Source: Sedimenticola thiotaurini (GTDB taxonomy: Bacteria > Pseudomonadota > Gammaproteobacteria > Chromatiales > Chromatiaceae). From it: DNA of 59,410 bases. The stretch is from assembly GCA_007713595.1 (NCBI GenBank), contig VMRY01000014.1, forward strand, positions 1 through 59,410, written 5' to 3'. The notes beneath the pieces are model-generated. The model did not search any database. It was not told the origin of the DNA and was given only the letters and a program-made list of their open reading frames with translations. Shown here in pieces: positions 37,651 through 46,243 of the stretch (positions are counted from its first letter, which is position 1; each line of letters opens with the position of its first letter). The position numbers and the translations under genes are program-made.

Positions 37651-38196
37651 TTAGCAATAATTACAATCTTTATTCTTCTTAACATATGAAACCAACTGAT
37701 TGTTTTTGTTGATCTCTATTTGGCAACAGTCATGCAGCATGTTTTTTAATAAAGCTCTACCTCTTTGTACTCTTGATTTTGCACCAGACAATGAAAGATT
37801 TTCGATTTCGGCCACTTCCTTTTGGGTTTTGTTTCCTATTTCTGAAAGCAGGACAGCTTTTCGATATTTATCAGGCAGTTCATTAACCATTGGCTCAAGG
37901 CATGATGATAATTCTTTCCTGATTATTTCTTCTTCGTTTGGTTCTGGCTGTTCGATCCAGTCTGGCAGCTGTTCTGTTAGTCTTCTTGAGCGATAATGGT
38001 CAATTACTGTATTTCGAGTTACCTGATACAGCCAGCTCTCAAGCTTTACATTTTCCTTCAATGAATCAAGTCGATTATGTATTTTTGCGAACACGTCCTG
38101 GAGAATATCTTCCACTACATCTTCAGCAACTTTGCTTCTTATGAAGGTAGTTAACCTCATGTGGTATTCATGCCAGATTTTTTCAGTTGTTTTCAT
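37651..38196 (-). CDS. sigZ: RNA polymerase sigma factor SigZ (ECF family)
   Basis: The 181-residue sigma factor has region 2 (residues ~5-70, with DILQDVFAKIHNRL and LYQVTRNTVIDHYR) and region 4 (LPDKYRKAVLLSEI, QKEVAEIENLSLSGAKSRVQRGRALLK). The C-terminus adds two cysteine motifs, HDCCQIE and DCNYC. The ATG at 38196 is preferred over an upstream GTG at 38220. It is followed by arsM, so it may sense arsenite or thiol stress through the tail and activate arsM; this is inference. Confidence 0.9.
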   Translation of the reverse strand: MKTTEKIWHEYHMRLTTFIRSKVAEDVVEDILQDVFAKIHNRLDSLKENVKLESWLYQVTRNTVIDHYRSRRLTEQLPDWIEQPEPNEEEIIRKELSSCLEPMVNELPDKYRKAVLLSEIGNKTQKEVAEIENLSLSGAKSRVQRGRALLKNMLHDCCQIEINKNNQLVSYVKKNKDCNYC

Positions 38197-38533
38197 ACTG
38201 GTTCCGTAGAGACATAACACTGTTTTTCAGCGTCACATAAACCTATTTAGCCGATGCTATCCGCTTTTTAATAATCAAAATTGTTTATTATAATCTTAGT
38301 GATTACAAGATGTTATTTTTCTTTTCGGTAAACACTATAAACGGGTAATAAAACACCTGGCGCTGAACTCGATCAGCCAACATCTTATTCACTTCCTTCA
38401 ATTTAACCAATAGCACCCCATTCGGTTGAATACAGAAGGATTAATGCAAAGTGTAGATATTTTTAAACTGAATCTATGGCCAAGAGCATGAATGCTTTTT
38501 TAGTGGGTGAACATTTAGACCACCTACAATCAA
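38197..38533. other. Intergenic region upstream of sigZ
   Basis: This 337-base AT-rich stretch lies between the end of the TIR gene and the start of sigZ. I see no gene, no clear sigma-70 promoter and no repeat. The sigZ promoter must lie here or further upstream. Confidence 0.5.
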
Positions 38534-40576
38534 TCACTTCTGCTGATAACTGACCAGTTCAAAAGTATCTGTGTCTATGGCCTGGCCTGATGCTGAGATT
38601 GTATTGCGAACCATCTTCACGAAACGTTTAACTTCTTTGGCGTACCAGATACGGTACGTAACCCGCACTGGTTCACGACTGGCCTCTGTCTGACTGCCAC
38701 TCGAATTTCTGGAGCTTTGTAACGTGATTTTCAGCGCATTAAACGTACCAGCAGGCACTGTGATGGTTTCAGTGTCGTCTGCTTCTCCCTGAGTATTCCA
38801 GCCTGTCCAGAAGTTATTGGTATCAGGTGTGGGTATACCTCGCCACTCTGAGTTTGCATCGAGTTCATCAAAAGCATAAAGATAGGGACTGAATTCAGTA
38901 CCCATCTGATTGGATTGTGTGACATAGGCAACGGGGCCACGCACAAACCGCTGCCCGAGTTGCTTGCGTGCATTGCTATCTACCTGTGTCAGCGTCTCTT
39001 GAACAGCGTTATCTTTTACTGACAGCACAGCGACTTCGATGGTGTGTTTAGGACTGGATGCCCAGCGCCCACGGATTTTATAGATCCATTTATCGCCTAC
39101 ATTGGGTAACTTGCTGTCAATAATCACATCGGGAGCCGGCTTGGCTGGAATAACAACGGGCTGGGGAGGTGACTCAGCTGTTTTTTCTGGTGTAGCTACC
39201 AGACTATCAGTTATTTTTTGATTGCCGCTCTGTGCCACAAGCTTGAAAGCAGTCGTGCCTTCAAGCACAACGATGACACAATCTTTTTGTAGATTATTTA
39301 ATTGACCAGGCCGAGGCTCAATAACCAGCTGCTGGGCACGCTCCACTTCGTAGCAGAGCCTGGCCCGCTTGCCACTTACCTTGCTTGTAAAATGAAGTAT
39401 CTTGGGAATCACCACCTTGGAAATAGGGGGGGCAATCGGTTTGGTTATTGGCTTAACAACTGAACCTGGCACAGGTTCCGGTGCCACAACGGGTGACGAG
39501 GGTGCTGCAGTAATAACAGCAGGTAGCGCCCTGACAATAGCGGACAGGGATACTGTAACAGGCGAATCATCAGGGCCGGTTATCTTTAACTCGGTATCAA
39601 GTTGGCCTTCACTGCTAGGCGCAAACCGCAGTTCAACAACACAACTTTCATTGGGCGAGAGATTGTCGGCACAGTCGTGATCTATCGAAAGGCTATTTGT
39701 GACTTCATCCGCCAGCAGTAATCCTGGTATTGGTATTATTGCGTTGCCACTGTTTGTGAGTGTGAGTGTTGCCTGTGCAGTACTGCCTAACATGACCTTT
39801 CCATAATCAATATGTAGCGGTTCAACCTCAAGTCTTCCTTGGACAACAGGCTGATCAGGTACAGACGGTTGTGGTGGTGTAAGAGTGGAAGTGGCAGGTG
39901 CTTTTACAGCGGCTATTGTGGGTGGGAGTTTTGGCTTCTGCTGAGAAACAGGTTGTTTCAATTGCGTGGGTGAGGCAAACCAGAACCCCAGCATGATCAC
40001 ACAGACCAAACCAAGAACAGTAAAAATGATCCACTTTTTATTGCTTGGTTCACTTGAAATCTTAGAAGCACTGCTCTGTTTCGTCTTACTAGGCTGGGCA
40101 GCGTTAACACCTTCAGAAAGATAGATCTTCTCCAGCGCGTCAATCAGGTTACCCGTGCTCGACTCCCACTGTTTGTGTCTAATCTCAATGGCCTGACGAC
40201 GACTCAACCCGAGCAGTTCGTCAGGCAGTTGATCAGCCCGTGGCATTAATGCACCATCCAGCAGCACTGGTACGACACGAATGTCCCGCTTCAGGGCAGT
40301 ACTGGTTTCTATTCGAATAAAATCATTCGGATCATCCAGCCTGCGATGGCCACTGCCATCATCAATCTCCAACCACTCATGACCAATAAGGACAATTAAA
40401 ACTTTGCAGGAGGTGACCGCACGCTCTATGGCATCAACAAAGTCAGTACCGGGATCGATTCCCTCAACATCCATAAAGACGCGCTCAGCACCAAAATGAG
40501 CGGCCAGACGATCATACAGCCGACCTGCATAACCAGCCGAGTCATCACGTCGATAACTGATAAAGATCCCGTCCAC
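38534..40576 (-). CDS. Membrane-anchored TIR-domain protein with an extracytoplasmic ASH-like region
   Basis: The 680-residue protein starts with a TIR domain (residues 1-152: IFISYRRDDSAGYAGRLYD, MDVEGIDPGTDF, VLIVLIGHEWL), with E90 in DFIRIETSTAL at the NADase-glutamate position. A polar linker and one membrane segment (182-202) follow. Outside are a proline-rich stretch, an ASPM-SPD-2-Hydin-like beta domain (LEVEPLHIDYGKVMLGSTA...LTNSGN...CVVELRFAPSS), a second proline-rich linker and a C-terminal domain with VPAGTFNALKITL. The start is GTG 40576 with GGAGGAG 7 bases upstream. It lies 67 bases after the haem-enzyme genes on the same strand. Confidence 0.85.
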   Translation of the reverse strand: MDGIFISYRRDDSAGYAGRLYDRLAAHFGAERVFMDVEGIDPGTDFVDAIERAVTSCKVLIVLIGHEWLEIDDGSGHRRLDDPNDFIRIETSTALKRDIRVVPVLLDGALMPRADQLPDELLGLSRRQAIEIRHKQWESSTGNLIDALEKIYLSEGVNAAQPSKTKQSSASKISSEPSNKKWIIFTVLGLVCVIMLGFWFASPTQLKQPVSQQKPKLPPTIAAVKAPATSTLTPPQPSVPDQPVVQGRLEVEPLHIDYGKVMLGSTAQATLTLTNSGNAIIPIPGLLLADEVTNSLSIDHDCADNLSPNESCVVELRFAPSSEGQLDTELKITGPDDSPVTVSLSAIVRALPAVITAAPSSPVVAPEPVPGSVVKPITKPIAPPISKVVIPKILHFTSKVSGKRARLCYEVERAQQLVIEPRPGQLNNLQKDCVIVVLEGTTAFKLVAQSGNQKITDSLVATPEKTAESPPQPVVIPAKPAPDVIIDSKLPNVGDKWIYKIRGRWASSPKHTIEVAVLSVKDNAVQETLTQVDSNARKQLGQRFVRGPVAYVTQSNQMGTEFSPYLYAFDELDANSEWRGIPTPDTNNFWTGWNTQGEADDTETITVPAGTFNALKITLQSSRNSSGSQTEASREPVRVTYRIWYAKEVKRFVKMVRNTISASGQAIDTDTFELVSYQQK

Positions 40577-40643
40577 TATTCAATCTCCTCCAGCGAGGAG
40601 ATTACGATAATCCCCGATCATAGGTTTACTGTTCCGCGCAAGT

Positions 40644-41864
40644 TTATTTGGGATCATTAAAAACCTCAGCACCTGTCGGTTCCATATGGGCAACATCATT
40701 CATCTGTTGACGAAACCTTGACAGCTCAAAATACATGCGCCGACGTGCACGACTCTGATTACCAAGCGGTCGATGCTCAGGTATACAGTGCCAGGGATTG
40801 ATCTTTAGCTGTTTGGCAAATGCAAATTGCGCTTCTGATGTGAAATGTTGTTTGGCTATATGAATTGTTGCAGCGGGGATGTAGGGCGACAGTTTTTCCG
40901 GCCAGCGAACAGCTGCATTCTCTATGGGCATACGGTGTGGATCTGTCTGCACCTGAATCTGCAGATCAAACTCCACCGCCTTTTCATCCAGTGTTTTCAC
41001 CATATTGTCACGCAGATAATTAAATGGGGGTGAGCCAAAGGGCAGTCCAGGGATAGTGGTTGGCACCTCTGTTTTCGGTGCAAATGAGTACATCATGGCC
41101 TGTCCTTCCCCGAGAAGATAGGGAACGCAGCTGTAATAGCGATGACCCAAAGGATTAAACTGTGTTTCATTCCAGAGTGCCTGCATGATGAAATCCAGCA
41201 CGTGGGAGTCAAATGGGTTTAAAAAATAGTAGATCGGCATATCAACCAGACTCCAATACTGGAGCTTGGCATTCTCCCTCACATCCGGCGTTACAAAGGT
41301 GGGCGTGCAGACACCCATCATGTCCTGGGTAAACTGCTCTTCATCCATTAACTTTTTACCCGGTACATCCATTATCTTAAGTGCCATGCTGGAAAACCCA
41401 ACATCGCGAATATCCGCAGGCACATCAGGTCCGGGGCCCGAGTAACGTACATAGGCGGGATAACTGCGCTGGCTGGCAAAGATCCCCTGCCGCAGATGAT
41501 CGGGAAGATCTTCTCGAACAGTCACCGTGGCCTTTACAATACCGTGGGTTTTTGTATTCCCTCCCCGCTCATATTTACCGGGTTTGAAGTGGCCGCGCAT
41601 CTGATCCGCCATCAAATCGATAATGTCATCCAGTGCCTGCTCTTCCCAGGGGAATATCTTCTCCTCTGCCAGGCCCAGGCCATAGTCTGGGCGATTTCGG
41701 TTAATCAGATACTGTAACAAGTTAGCAATGGGCTCCCGTGTCAGACGATTAAGTGTGGGTCTGAAGAATGGTTCCAGTCGACGTTCTACATTAAGGCCAG
41801 CAACCAGTACTCTATGTAGCAGGTCAAGTGCGGGATAGATTCGCCTGCGCAGTGCCTTGTTCAT
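40644..41864 (-). CDS. Catalase-like haem protein, copy 1 (cytoplasmic or peripheral)
   Basis: The 406-residue protein belongs to the catalase-related superfamily, shorter than true catalases. It has the distal histidine H107 in KTHGIVKATVTV. Near the C-terminus EHRPLGNQSRARRRMY supplies the proximal arrangement RxxxY (R374, Y378). No signal peptide is visible. Relatives include peroxidases and allene-oxide-synthase-like enzymes that rearrange fatty-acid hydroperoxides. Its start overlaps the DyP stop by 4 bases (ATGA), so the two are translationally coupled. Confidence 0.85.
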   Translation of the reverse strand: MNKALRRRIYPALDLLHRVLVAGLNVERRLEPFFRPTLNRLTREPIANLLQYLINRNRPDYGLGLAEEKIFPWEEQALDDIIDLMADQMRGHFKPGKYERGGNTKTHGIVKATVTVREDLPDHLRQGIFASQRSYPAYVRYSGPGPDVPADIRDVGFSSMALKIMDVPGKKLMDEEQFTQDMMGVCTPTFVTPDVRENAKLQYWSLVDMPIYYFLNPFDSHVLDFIMQALWNETQFNPLGHRYYSCVPYLLGEGQAMMYSFAPKTEVPTTIPGLPFGSPPFNYLRDNMVKTLDEKAVEFDLQIQVQTDPHRMPIENAAVRWPEKLSPYIPAATIHIAKQHFTSEAQFAFAKQLKINPWHCIPEHRPLGNQSRARRRMYFELSRFRQQMNDVAHMEPTGAEVFNDPK

Positions 41865-43399
41865 GATTCAGCCCTGCCCCTGGCGTTAGAGAAACTGGCC
41901 ATGTAGCGCAATGCCCGAATACCGGGCATAAAGAAATAGGCGCCACCCTGAACCGTGACGAACTGGGGCATTCCGTGAGTACAGTGTGCAGGCCCATCCG
42001 CATCTGGCTGGCTGAAGTGATTTGTCGACGCGCCATTGGAGAGAGGCTGTCGGTTTCCCAACAGCGGATCCGTCTCGTTTTGAATGCCGCCAAACTTGGC
42101 ACCCATTGACCAGGCATTCTGTACAAACTCAAACTGACGCGATATATTGGCGACCAGACAGATGAAGTGCAGGCCCCGCTCTACCTGTTGCACTTCCGGT
42201 TTCAGCGCCTCTTCTTCCGATAGCTGTTCACCATAGGCCCGCCCACGACGCAACAGCCGATGAAATCGGGTAGAGGCGATGAGATCATCGCCAGGATGCT
42301 TACGTCCAAAGCCAAAAATACGTACCAGTCTTGACAACAGCCCGGTCACACCCGGTGGGAAGTCACCCGTCCGGGGATTGGAACGTCGTATGTGAGAACC
42401 GACAGGACACTGCTGGCCATGCGGATCATTGTCAAAATTAAATTGATTTAAGACCGCCTGTTTTCCACTTGTTTTAATCCCTTCTATGGGTTGCACAACT
42501 CGTTCCACAAGTGGCGTACCATCACGTTGACGTCCCACCATGCTGCTCGCCAGTTGTTCTCGCTTCTCATGATCACCTTGTGCCTGCTGATCCATGAATT
42601 TCCAGAAAGCTGGCACATCCTGATGTAGCTGGCGCATAACCAGATAACTGCCGTTACGTCCAAGATCACGCAGATGCGGCTGCTCTTCTGCTGTTGGTAA
42701 GAGTAGCGACTGGGGGTCACTCGCCGGATCAATCAAAGGCCGTTCGGTATACTGCCCATACTCATTAGGATAGCCGAGCAACAGCTCCCCGAGCGAAAGC
42801 AGATTGGAAAAACGGTCCCGTTGATGAAGATCCGTACTCTGTTCCCTTCCCCAGTCAATATCAGGTTGACTGATACCATCGGTAAAGCCAAACGGTTCGA
42901 TACTGTCATTATCGGTGGTGTCGAGGTCGGCAATAATTTTAAATGCCTCTCCGAAGCATTGATCCAGGACATTTTCAGACCATGTGGTCAATTGATCTGT
43001 TTTGGCATACAGCATTAATAACAGATGTGGCACTGCATCTGCAGATCCGCCCCACGCCCATTGATCCGGTGCATTATCTGCCACATCACCCAACCGTCGT
43101 GAACGATTACTGTCTGCCGACATGCCAACGATAAACTCATCTGAGAACTGCTCGATCAGATCATCACACACACCCAGCTCTCTTAACCCTTCGGCACTTA
43201 TAGCGATCTGCAGGGCTGTTTGTGGCGGTGACTCTGACCATTCAGCACTGTTCACCGACGCACCTCTGATCCACTCGCACGCCCGCACTGCATCGACAAT
43301 GGCCAGCAATAAAAACCGCGCCTCTTTCAGCCCACCATGGCCAAAGCGAGCCAGCGCCTGTATGTCACCGTATTCTGGAGCAGCGGGTCTATGCATCAT
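41861..43399 (-). CDS. DyP-type haem peroxidase
   Basis: The 512-residue peroxidase has the DyP signature GFTDGISQP (residues 171-179; catalytic D174). The haem-ligand histidine is H334 in CPVGSHIRRSNPR, followed by FHRLLRRGRAYG, typical of the long (class C/D-like) DyP proteins. There is no signal peptide. DyP enzymes oxidise bulky substrates with hydrogen peroxide or organic peroxides. It lies 9 bases downstream of a membrane protein gene and overlaps the catalase-like gene. Confidence 0.93.
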   Translation of the reverse strand: MMHRPAAPEYGDIQALARFGHGGLKEARFLLLAIVDAVRACEWIRGASVNSAEWSESPPQTALQIAISAEGLRELGVCDDLIEQFSDEFIVGMSADSNRSRRLGDVADNAPDQWAWGGSADAVPHLLLMLYAKTDQLTTWSENVLDQCFGEAFKIIADLDTTDNDSIEPFGFTDGISQPDIDWGREQSTDLHQRDRFSNLLSLGELLLGYPNEYGQYTERPLIDPASDPQSLLLPTAEEQPHLRDLGRNGSYLVMRQLHQDVPAFWKFMDQQAQGDHEKREQLASSMVGRQRDGTPLVERVVQPIEGIKTSGKQAVLNQFNFDNDPHGQQCPVGSHIRRSNPRTGDFPPGVTGLLSRLVRIFGFGRKHPGDDLIASTRFHRLLRRGRAYGEQLSEEEALKPEVQQVERGLHFICLVANISRQFEFVQNAWSMGAKFGGIQNETDPLLGNRQPLSNGASTNHFSQPDADGPAHCTHGMPQFVTVQGGAYFFMPGIRALRYMASFSNARGRAES

Positions 43400-43408
43400 G
43401 TTCCTGTG

Positions 43409-44710
43409 TCATACCTGAATCTCCGCCAGCCACTGCCTGATCTCATCATCGTTGTCCTGACGGATTTCAACACCCTCACGAATACGACTGTTTCGCGCCA
43501 GATCAAAGGCGGTTTTACCCGGATAGGCCTTGTACCAGACCTGGGTCGGTAACTGACGACGGCGTAAGAAATGTTTGAATTTCTGCTCCCGCTCTGCACC
43601 GGCCTTTATCAACCAGCGAGTGGATGGATAACCTGCCCCGTTGCTGAATACCAGATTCAAACCCCAGGCGACCTTATTGATAAAGTCATCCATATAACTC
43701 TCCAGGCTGCCATCATAGTTACTGGCAAACAGAAGACGCTGGTTATTATCCATCATCACCCAACGAGCAAAGTGAATGGTTTGCACCCGGGTCAAATGAC
43801 CACGGTTATAGACATGTATGGATGCATAATCGAGTAACCAGAGAAAAAGCCGAACAGCATAGCGCCTGAAGGGTTGCGGTTTCACTTCTCCGTATGCGCT
43901 GAAGGGATTGGTCACATCATGATCTTCCCGTTGTGACAGCCGCTGTATATGTTCCCGTGGCGGGCGTGACACCGCTTCAGGATCACTCTTTTCAAGACTC
44001 CGCAACCGATAGATGAGATAGGGCGAAAACAGCAGAAATATTGGTGAAAGAGTAAGAAGAATCAGCGGCACGCCCAGTTTATGCACAAGATTTTTTAACC
44101 ACCAGCCTATCGGTGTTGACAGTGAAGGTGTCAGGCTCAGTCGCGCAGCGGCCTTTTCCTGTTCGACAAATGACAAAAGTTGCTGGCGAATCGCACGTGG
44201 GTTATCACGACCAACGTCATTCACTATACGTTCAAGTTGCGTTGATAATGCCTGGTGCAGCGCCTCCTCCTCACGTATCTGAGTAACGGTACGACCGAGC
44301 CAGTTTATATAATTGGCAGAAGGTTTGATATTGCGCGCCTGTAACCAGTTCACCAGGCTTTCATGTTCAGCTGGAAACGGTTCGCAGTGGGAAAAGACGC
44401 TTCGCAGTTGCGGCCCTGCCAGCACTGCCATTTCTGCAATAAACGTATCCGAAGGTCCATCGCAGTCACCCAAAAAAACCAATCGTGGTGGTACTTCCGG
44501 AAAAGAGAATACATCCTGTTCTGCAACAAGTGTCTCCAGAATAAGGAAACGTGCGACATGCAGACGATCAAATCGCGTAAAAGGAAAGCCTCTATTGTGT
44601 GGATCCAGCTCGCCCGGCTCGCTGTTCATCGCTTCAAGGAGCGTGCGCAATTGTTCCAACTGTCCAGCGGCAATTTTCGCAACAATCATGAATGTGGATT
44701 GTGGTGTCAT
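43409..44710 (-). CDS. Unknown membrane protein with an internal duplication, in the haem-enzyme operon
   Basis: The 433-residue protein has no named function that I recognise. Its N-terminal half carries LHVARFLIL, then RLVFLGDCDGPSDTFI. The C-terminal half repeats the pattern as IHFARWVMM, then RLLFASNYDGSLESYM, so two related ferredoxin-like (dimeric alpha-beta barrel type) modules are likely. Between them lies one hydrophobic segment (~212-234). Dimeric alpha-beta barrel modules are also the building block of DyP peroxidases, encoded just downstream. The ATG at 44710 is used; the longer frame starts at a TTG. Confidence 0.7.
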   Translation of the reverse strand: MTPQSTFMIVAKIAAGQLEQLRTLLEAMNSEPGELDPHNRGFPFTRFDRLHVARFLILETLVAEQDVFSFPEVPPRLVFLGDCDGPSDTFIAEMAVLAGPQLRSVFSHCEPFPAEHESLVNWLQARNIKPSANYINWLGRTVTQIREEEALHQALSTQLERIVNDVGRDNPRAIRQQLLSFVEQEKAAARLSLTPSLSTPIGWWLKNLVHKLGVPLILLTLSPIFLLFSPYLIYRLRSLEKSDPEAVSRPPREHIQRLSQREDHDVTNPFSAYGEVKPQPFRRYAVRLFLWLLDYASIHVYNRGHLTRVQTIHFARWVMMDNNQRLLFASNYDGSLESYMDDFINKVAWGLNLVFSNGAGYPSTRWLIKAGAEREQKFKHFLRRRQLPTQVWYKAYPGKTAFDLARNSRIREGVEIRQDNDDEIRQWLAEIQV

Positions 44711-44739
44711 GCCATGCAACCTGCCTCATCAAAAAGCTC

Positions 44740-45195
44740 TTATTTTGTTCGATTCTGCGTAAGTGCAAAATCCAGTACCCGGGTCTTTTTCCACCAGACT
44801 TTGCCGAGATAAACACCGGGTTCTACTTCACGGATTTCATCCCGGATAACCTTGGCAAAAAAAGAGGTTTTGGAATAATCAATTACAATGGTCTCCTTAC
44901 CATCCATCCAGCTTTTATCCCGATACACCTTGGCAACGACAAACGTCAGACTGAATGGAGAGACCTTGTTAACCAGGATGCCGGATTGATAATCCGGTGG
45001 AAAGAGGTCAAACACCTTACCCTGCCAGGCAAAAGCGCGTGCGATAAATGCCAGTGTTTTGGAAAACAGTGAACCCGTTACAATGGCTGTGCCACGGGTA
45101 TCACCTGAAGGGATGGAACCCGCTTCAGCATTGCGATAGATTTCATCCAGCTCATCACGTGACATAACCAGCCACTTTGCTACCCGTTGATTCAT
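44740..45195 (-). CDS. Unknown 151-residue protein in the haem-enzyme operon
   Basis: No signal peptide or domain is recognised. The sequence is beta-rich, with VFDLFPPDYQSGILVNKV, FVVAKVYRDKSWMDGKETIVIDYS and EVEPGVYLGKVWWKKTRVLDFAL, a pattern compatible with a small lipocalin-like or barrel fold that binds a hydrophobic ligand; this is a guess. Its ATG overlaps the stop of the secreted catalase-like gene by 4 bases, and GAGG precedes it, so it belongs to the operon. Confidence 0.7.
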   Translation of the reverse strand: MNQRVAKWLVMSRDELDEIYRNAEAGSIPSGDTRGTAIVTGSLFSKTLAFIARAFAWQGKVFDLFPPDYQSGILVNKVSPFSLTFVVAKVYRDKSWMDGKETIVIDYSKTSFFAKVIRDEIREVEPGVYLGKVWWKKTRVLDFALTQNRTK

Positions 45196-46235
45196 GGTGC
45201 CTCTTTATTGCGCAATTGAGATGCCTTGAAGTAGGTTTCCCGCCTTACCTCATTCATTCGGCCCAGGGGTTTGTGCTCTGGCAGACTCTGCCAGGGATTA
45301 AAACTGACCTTTTCGCAGGCTGCCAAGGCATCGTCTGTATCAAAGTCCTGGTCTTCAATCGTTATGGTCGCCAGGGTCACAAATGGAGAGTCTGCCTCAT
45401 CCCAGATTACCGAGGCATCTTCAATCGGCATCGCTTCCGGATCGGTTCGTTTTTGTACGCCAAACTCCAGACAGGCCGACGCTTGACTGATATGTTGCTT
45501 CATTGCAGAACGTAATTGATTTTCGCCAGCGACGCCCTCAACCGACACGGATTTTCCTGCACAGGGCGTTACCGAGTATTTAACCGCCGTCCCATCATCA
45601 CTGCCGTGCCTGAAAGGTGTAGTACTCCAGTAACGAATGGCGAATGGATTGCTGTGTACCGCCCTGGCTTTAAAAAGAATCCACAGCGATTTAAGGTGGG
45701 GATTTAGCGGATTGATGAAAAAACCCGTGATTTTATCTTCCTGTCGCGCTCTGATGAAATCAAGAAACTCTTCCGGTGTAGCCACAAACAGTGCCGGGTA
45801 ACTGTTCAGTAAAAAATCCTGTACACCTATCTCACCCCAAAGTGGATCACCTTTAACATCAAAGACCTTTATAGACAAACCTCGAATATCTTTTTTCGTA
45901 TCATCCTGTTCACTGGCATTGGCAAATCGTAACAAAGCGCGATAACTTTCAGGTTGTGCAAATAGCCCCTGCTTAAACTCCTTGGCTATTCCATCATGCA
46001 CCTTGAAGGTAGCCGCGAAACATCCCAGGCTTTTTGCTTGATTAAAACGTGGCATGATCCCATTGCTTGCGCTGGATTGAGTGATCGCAGCAATACGCTG
46101 ATTCATCTCGGCCACCAACTGCTCAGGGCTGACCCTCTCATCTGCTGCTATAGCCCCTGTCATGAAACCACTTACCGCTAGAGGTATCAGCGTCCGTATT
46201 ATTAGGTTAAATTGAATTCTCATTGACTGACTCAC
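45192..46235 (-). CDS. Secreted catalase-like haem protein, copy 2, lacking the distal histidine
   Basis: The 347-residue precursor has a signal peptide (cleavage after MTGAIA) and then a catalase-like domain. The segment aligned with KTHG of copy 1 reads KSLGCFAATFKV, so the distal histidine is replaced by L70. The proximal RxxxY remains (R331, Y335 in NEVRRETYF), as does NPWQSLPEHKPLG. Haem binding is therefore expected but normal catalase chemistry is not. The GTG at 46235 with AGGGAT upstream is used; ATG 46223 is an alternative. It starts 8 bases after the large haem peroxidase gene. Confidence 0.85.
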   Translation of the reverse strand: MSQSMRIQFNLIIRTLIPLAVSGFMTGAIAADERVSPEQLVAEMNQRIAAITQSSASNGIMPRFNQAKSLGCFAATFKVHDGIAKEFKQGLFAQPESYRALLRFANASEQDDTKKDIRGLSIKVFDVKGDPLWGEIGVQDFLLNSYPALFVATPEEFLDFIRARQEDKITGFFINPLNPHLKSLWILFKARAVHSNPFAIRYWSTTPFRHGSDDGTAVKYSVTPCAGKSVSVEGVAGENQLRSAMKQHISQASACLEFGVQKRTDPEAMPIEDASVIWDEADSPFVTLATITIEDQDFDTDDALAACEKVSFNPWQSLPEHKPLGRMNEVRRETYFKASQLRNKEAP

Positions 46236-46243
46236 ATGTATCC

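Noticed and set aside
38470-38505. Terminator-like AGCATGAATGCTTTTTT on the plus strand
   Set aside because: The stem is only four base pairs and no plus-strand gene ends before it.
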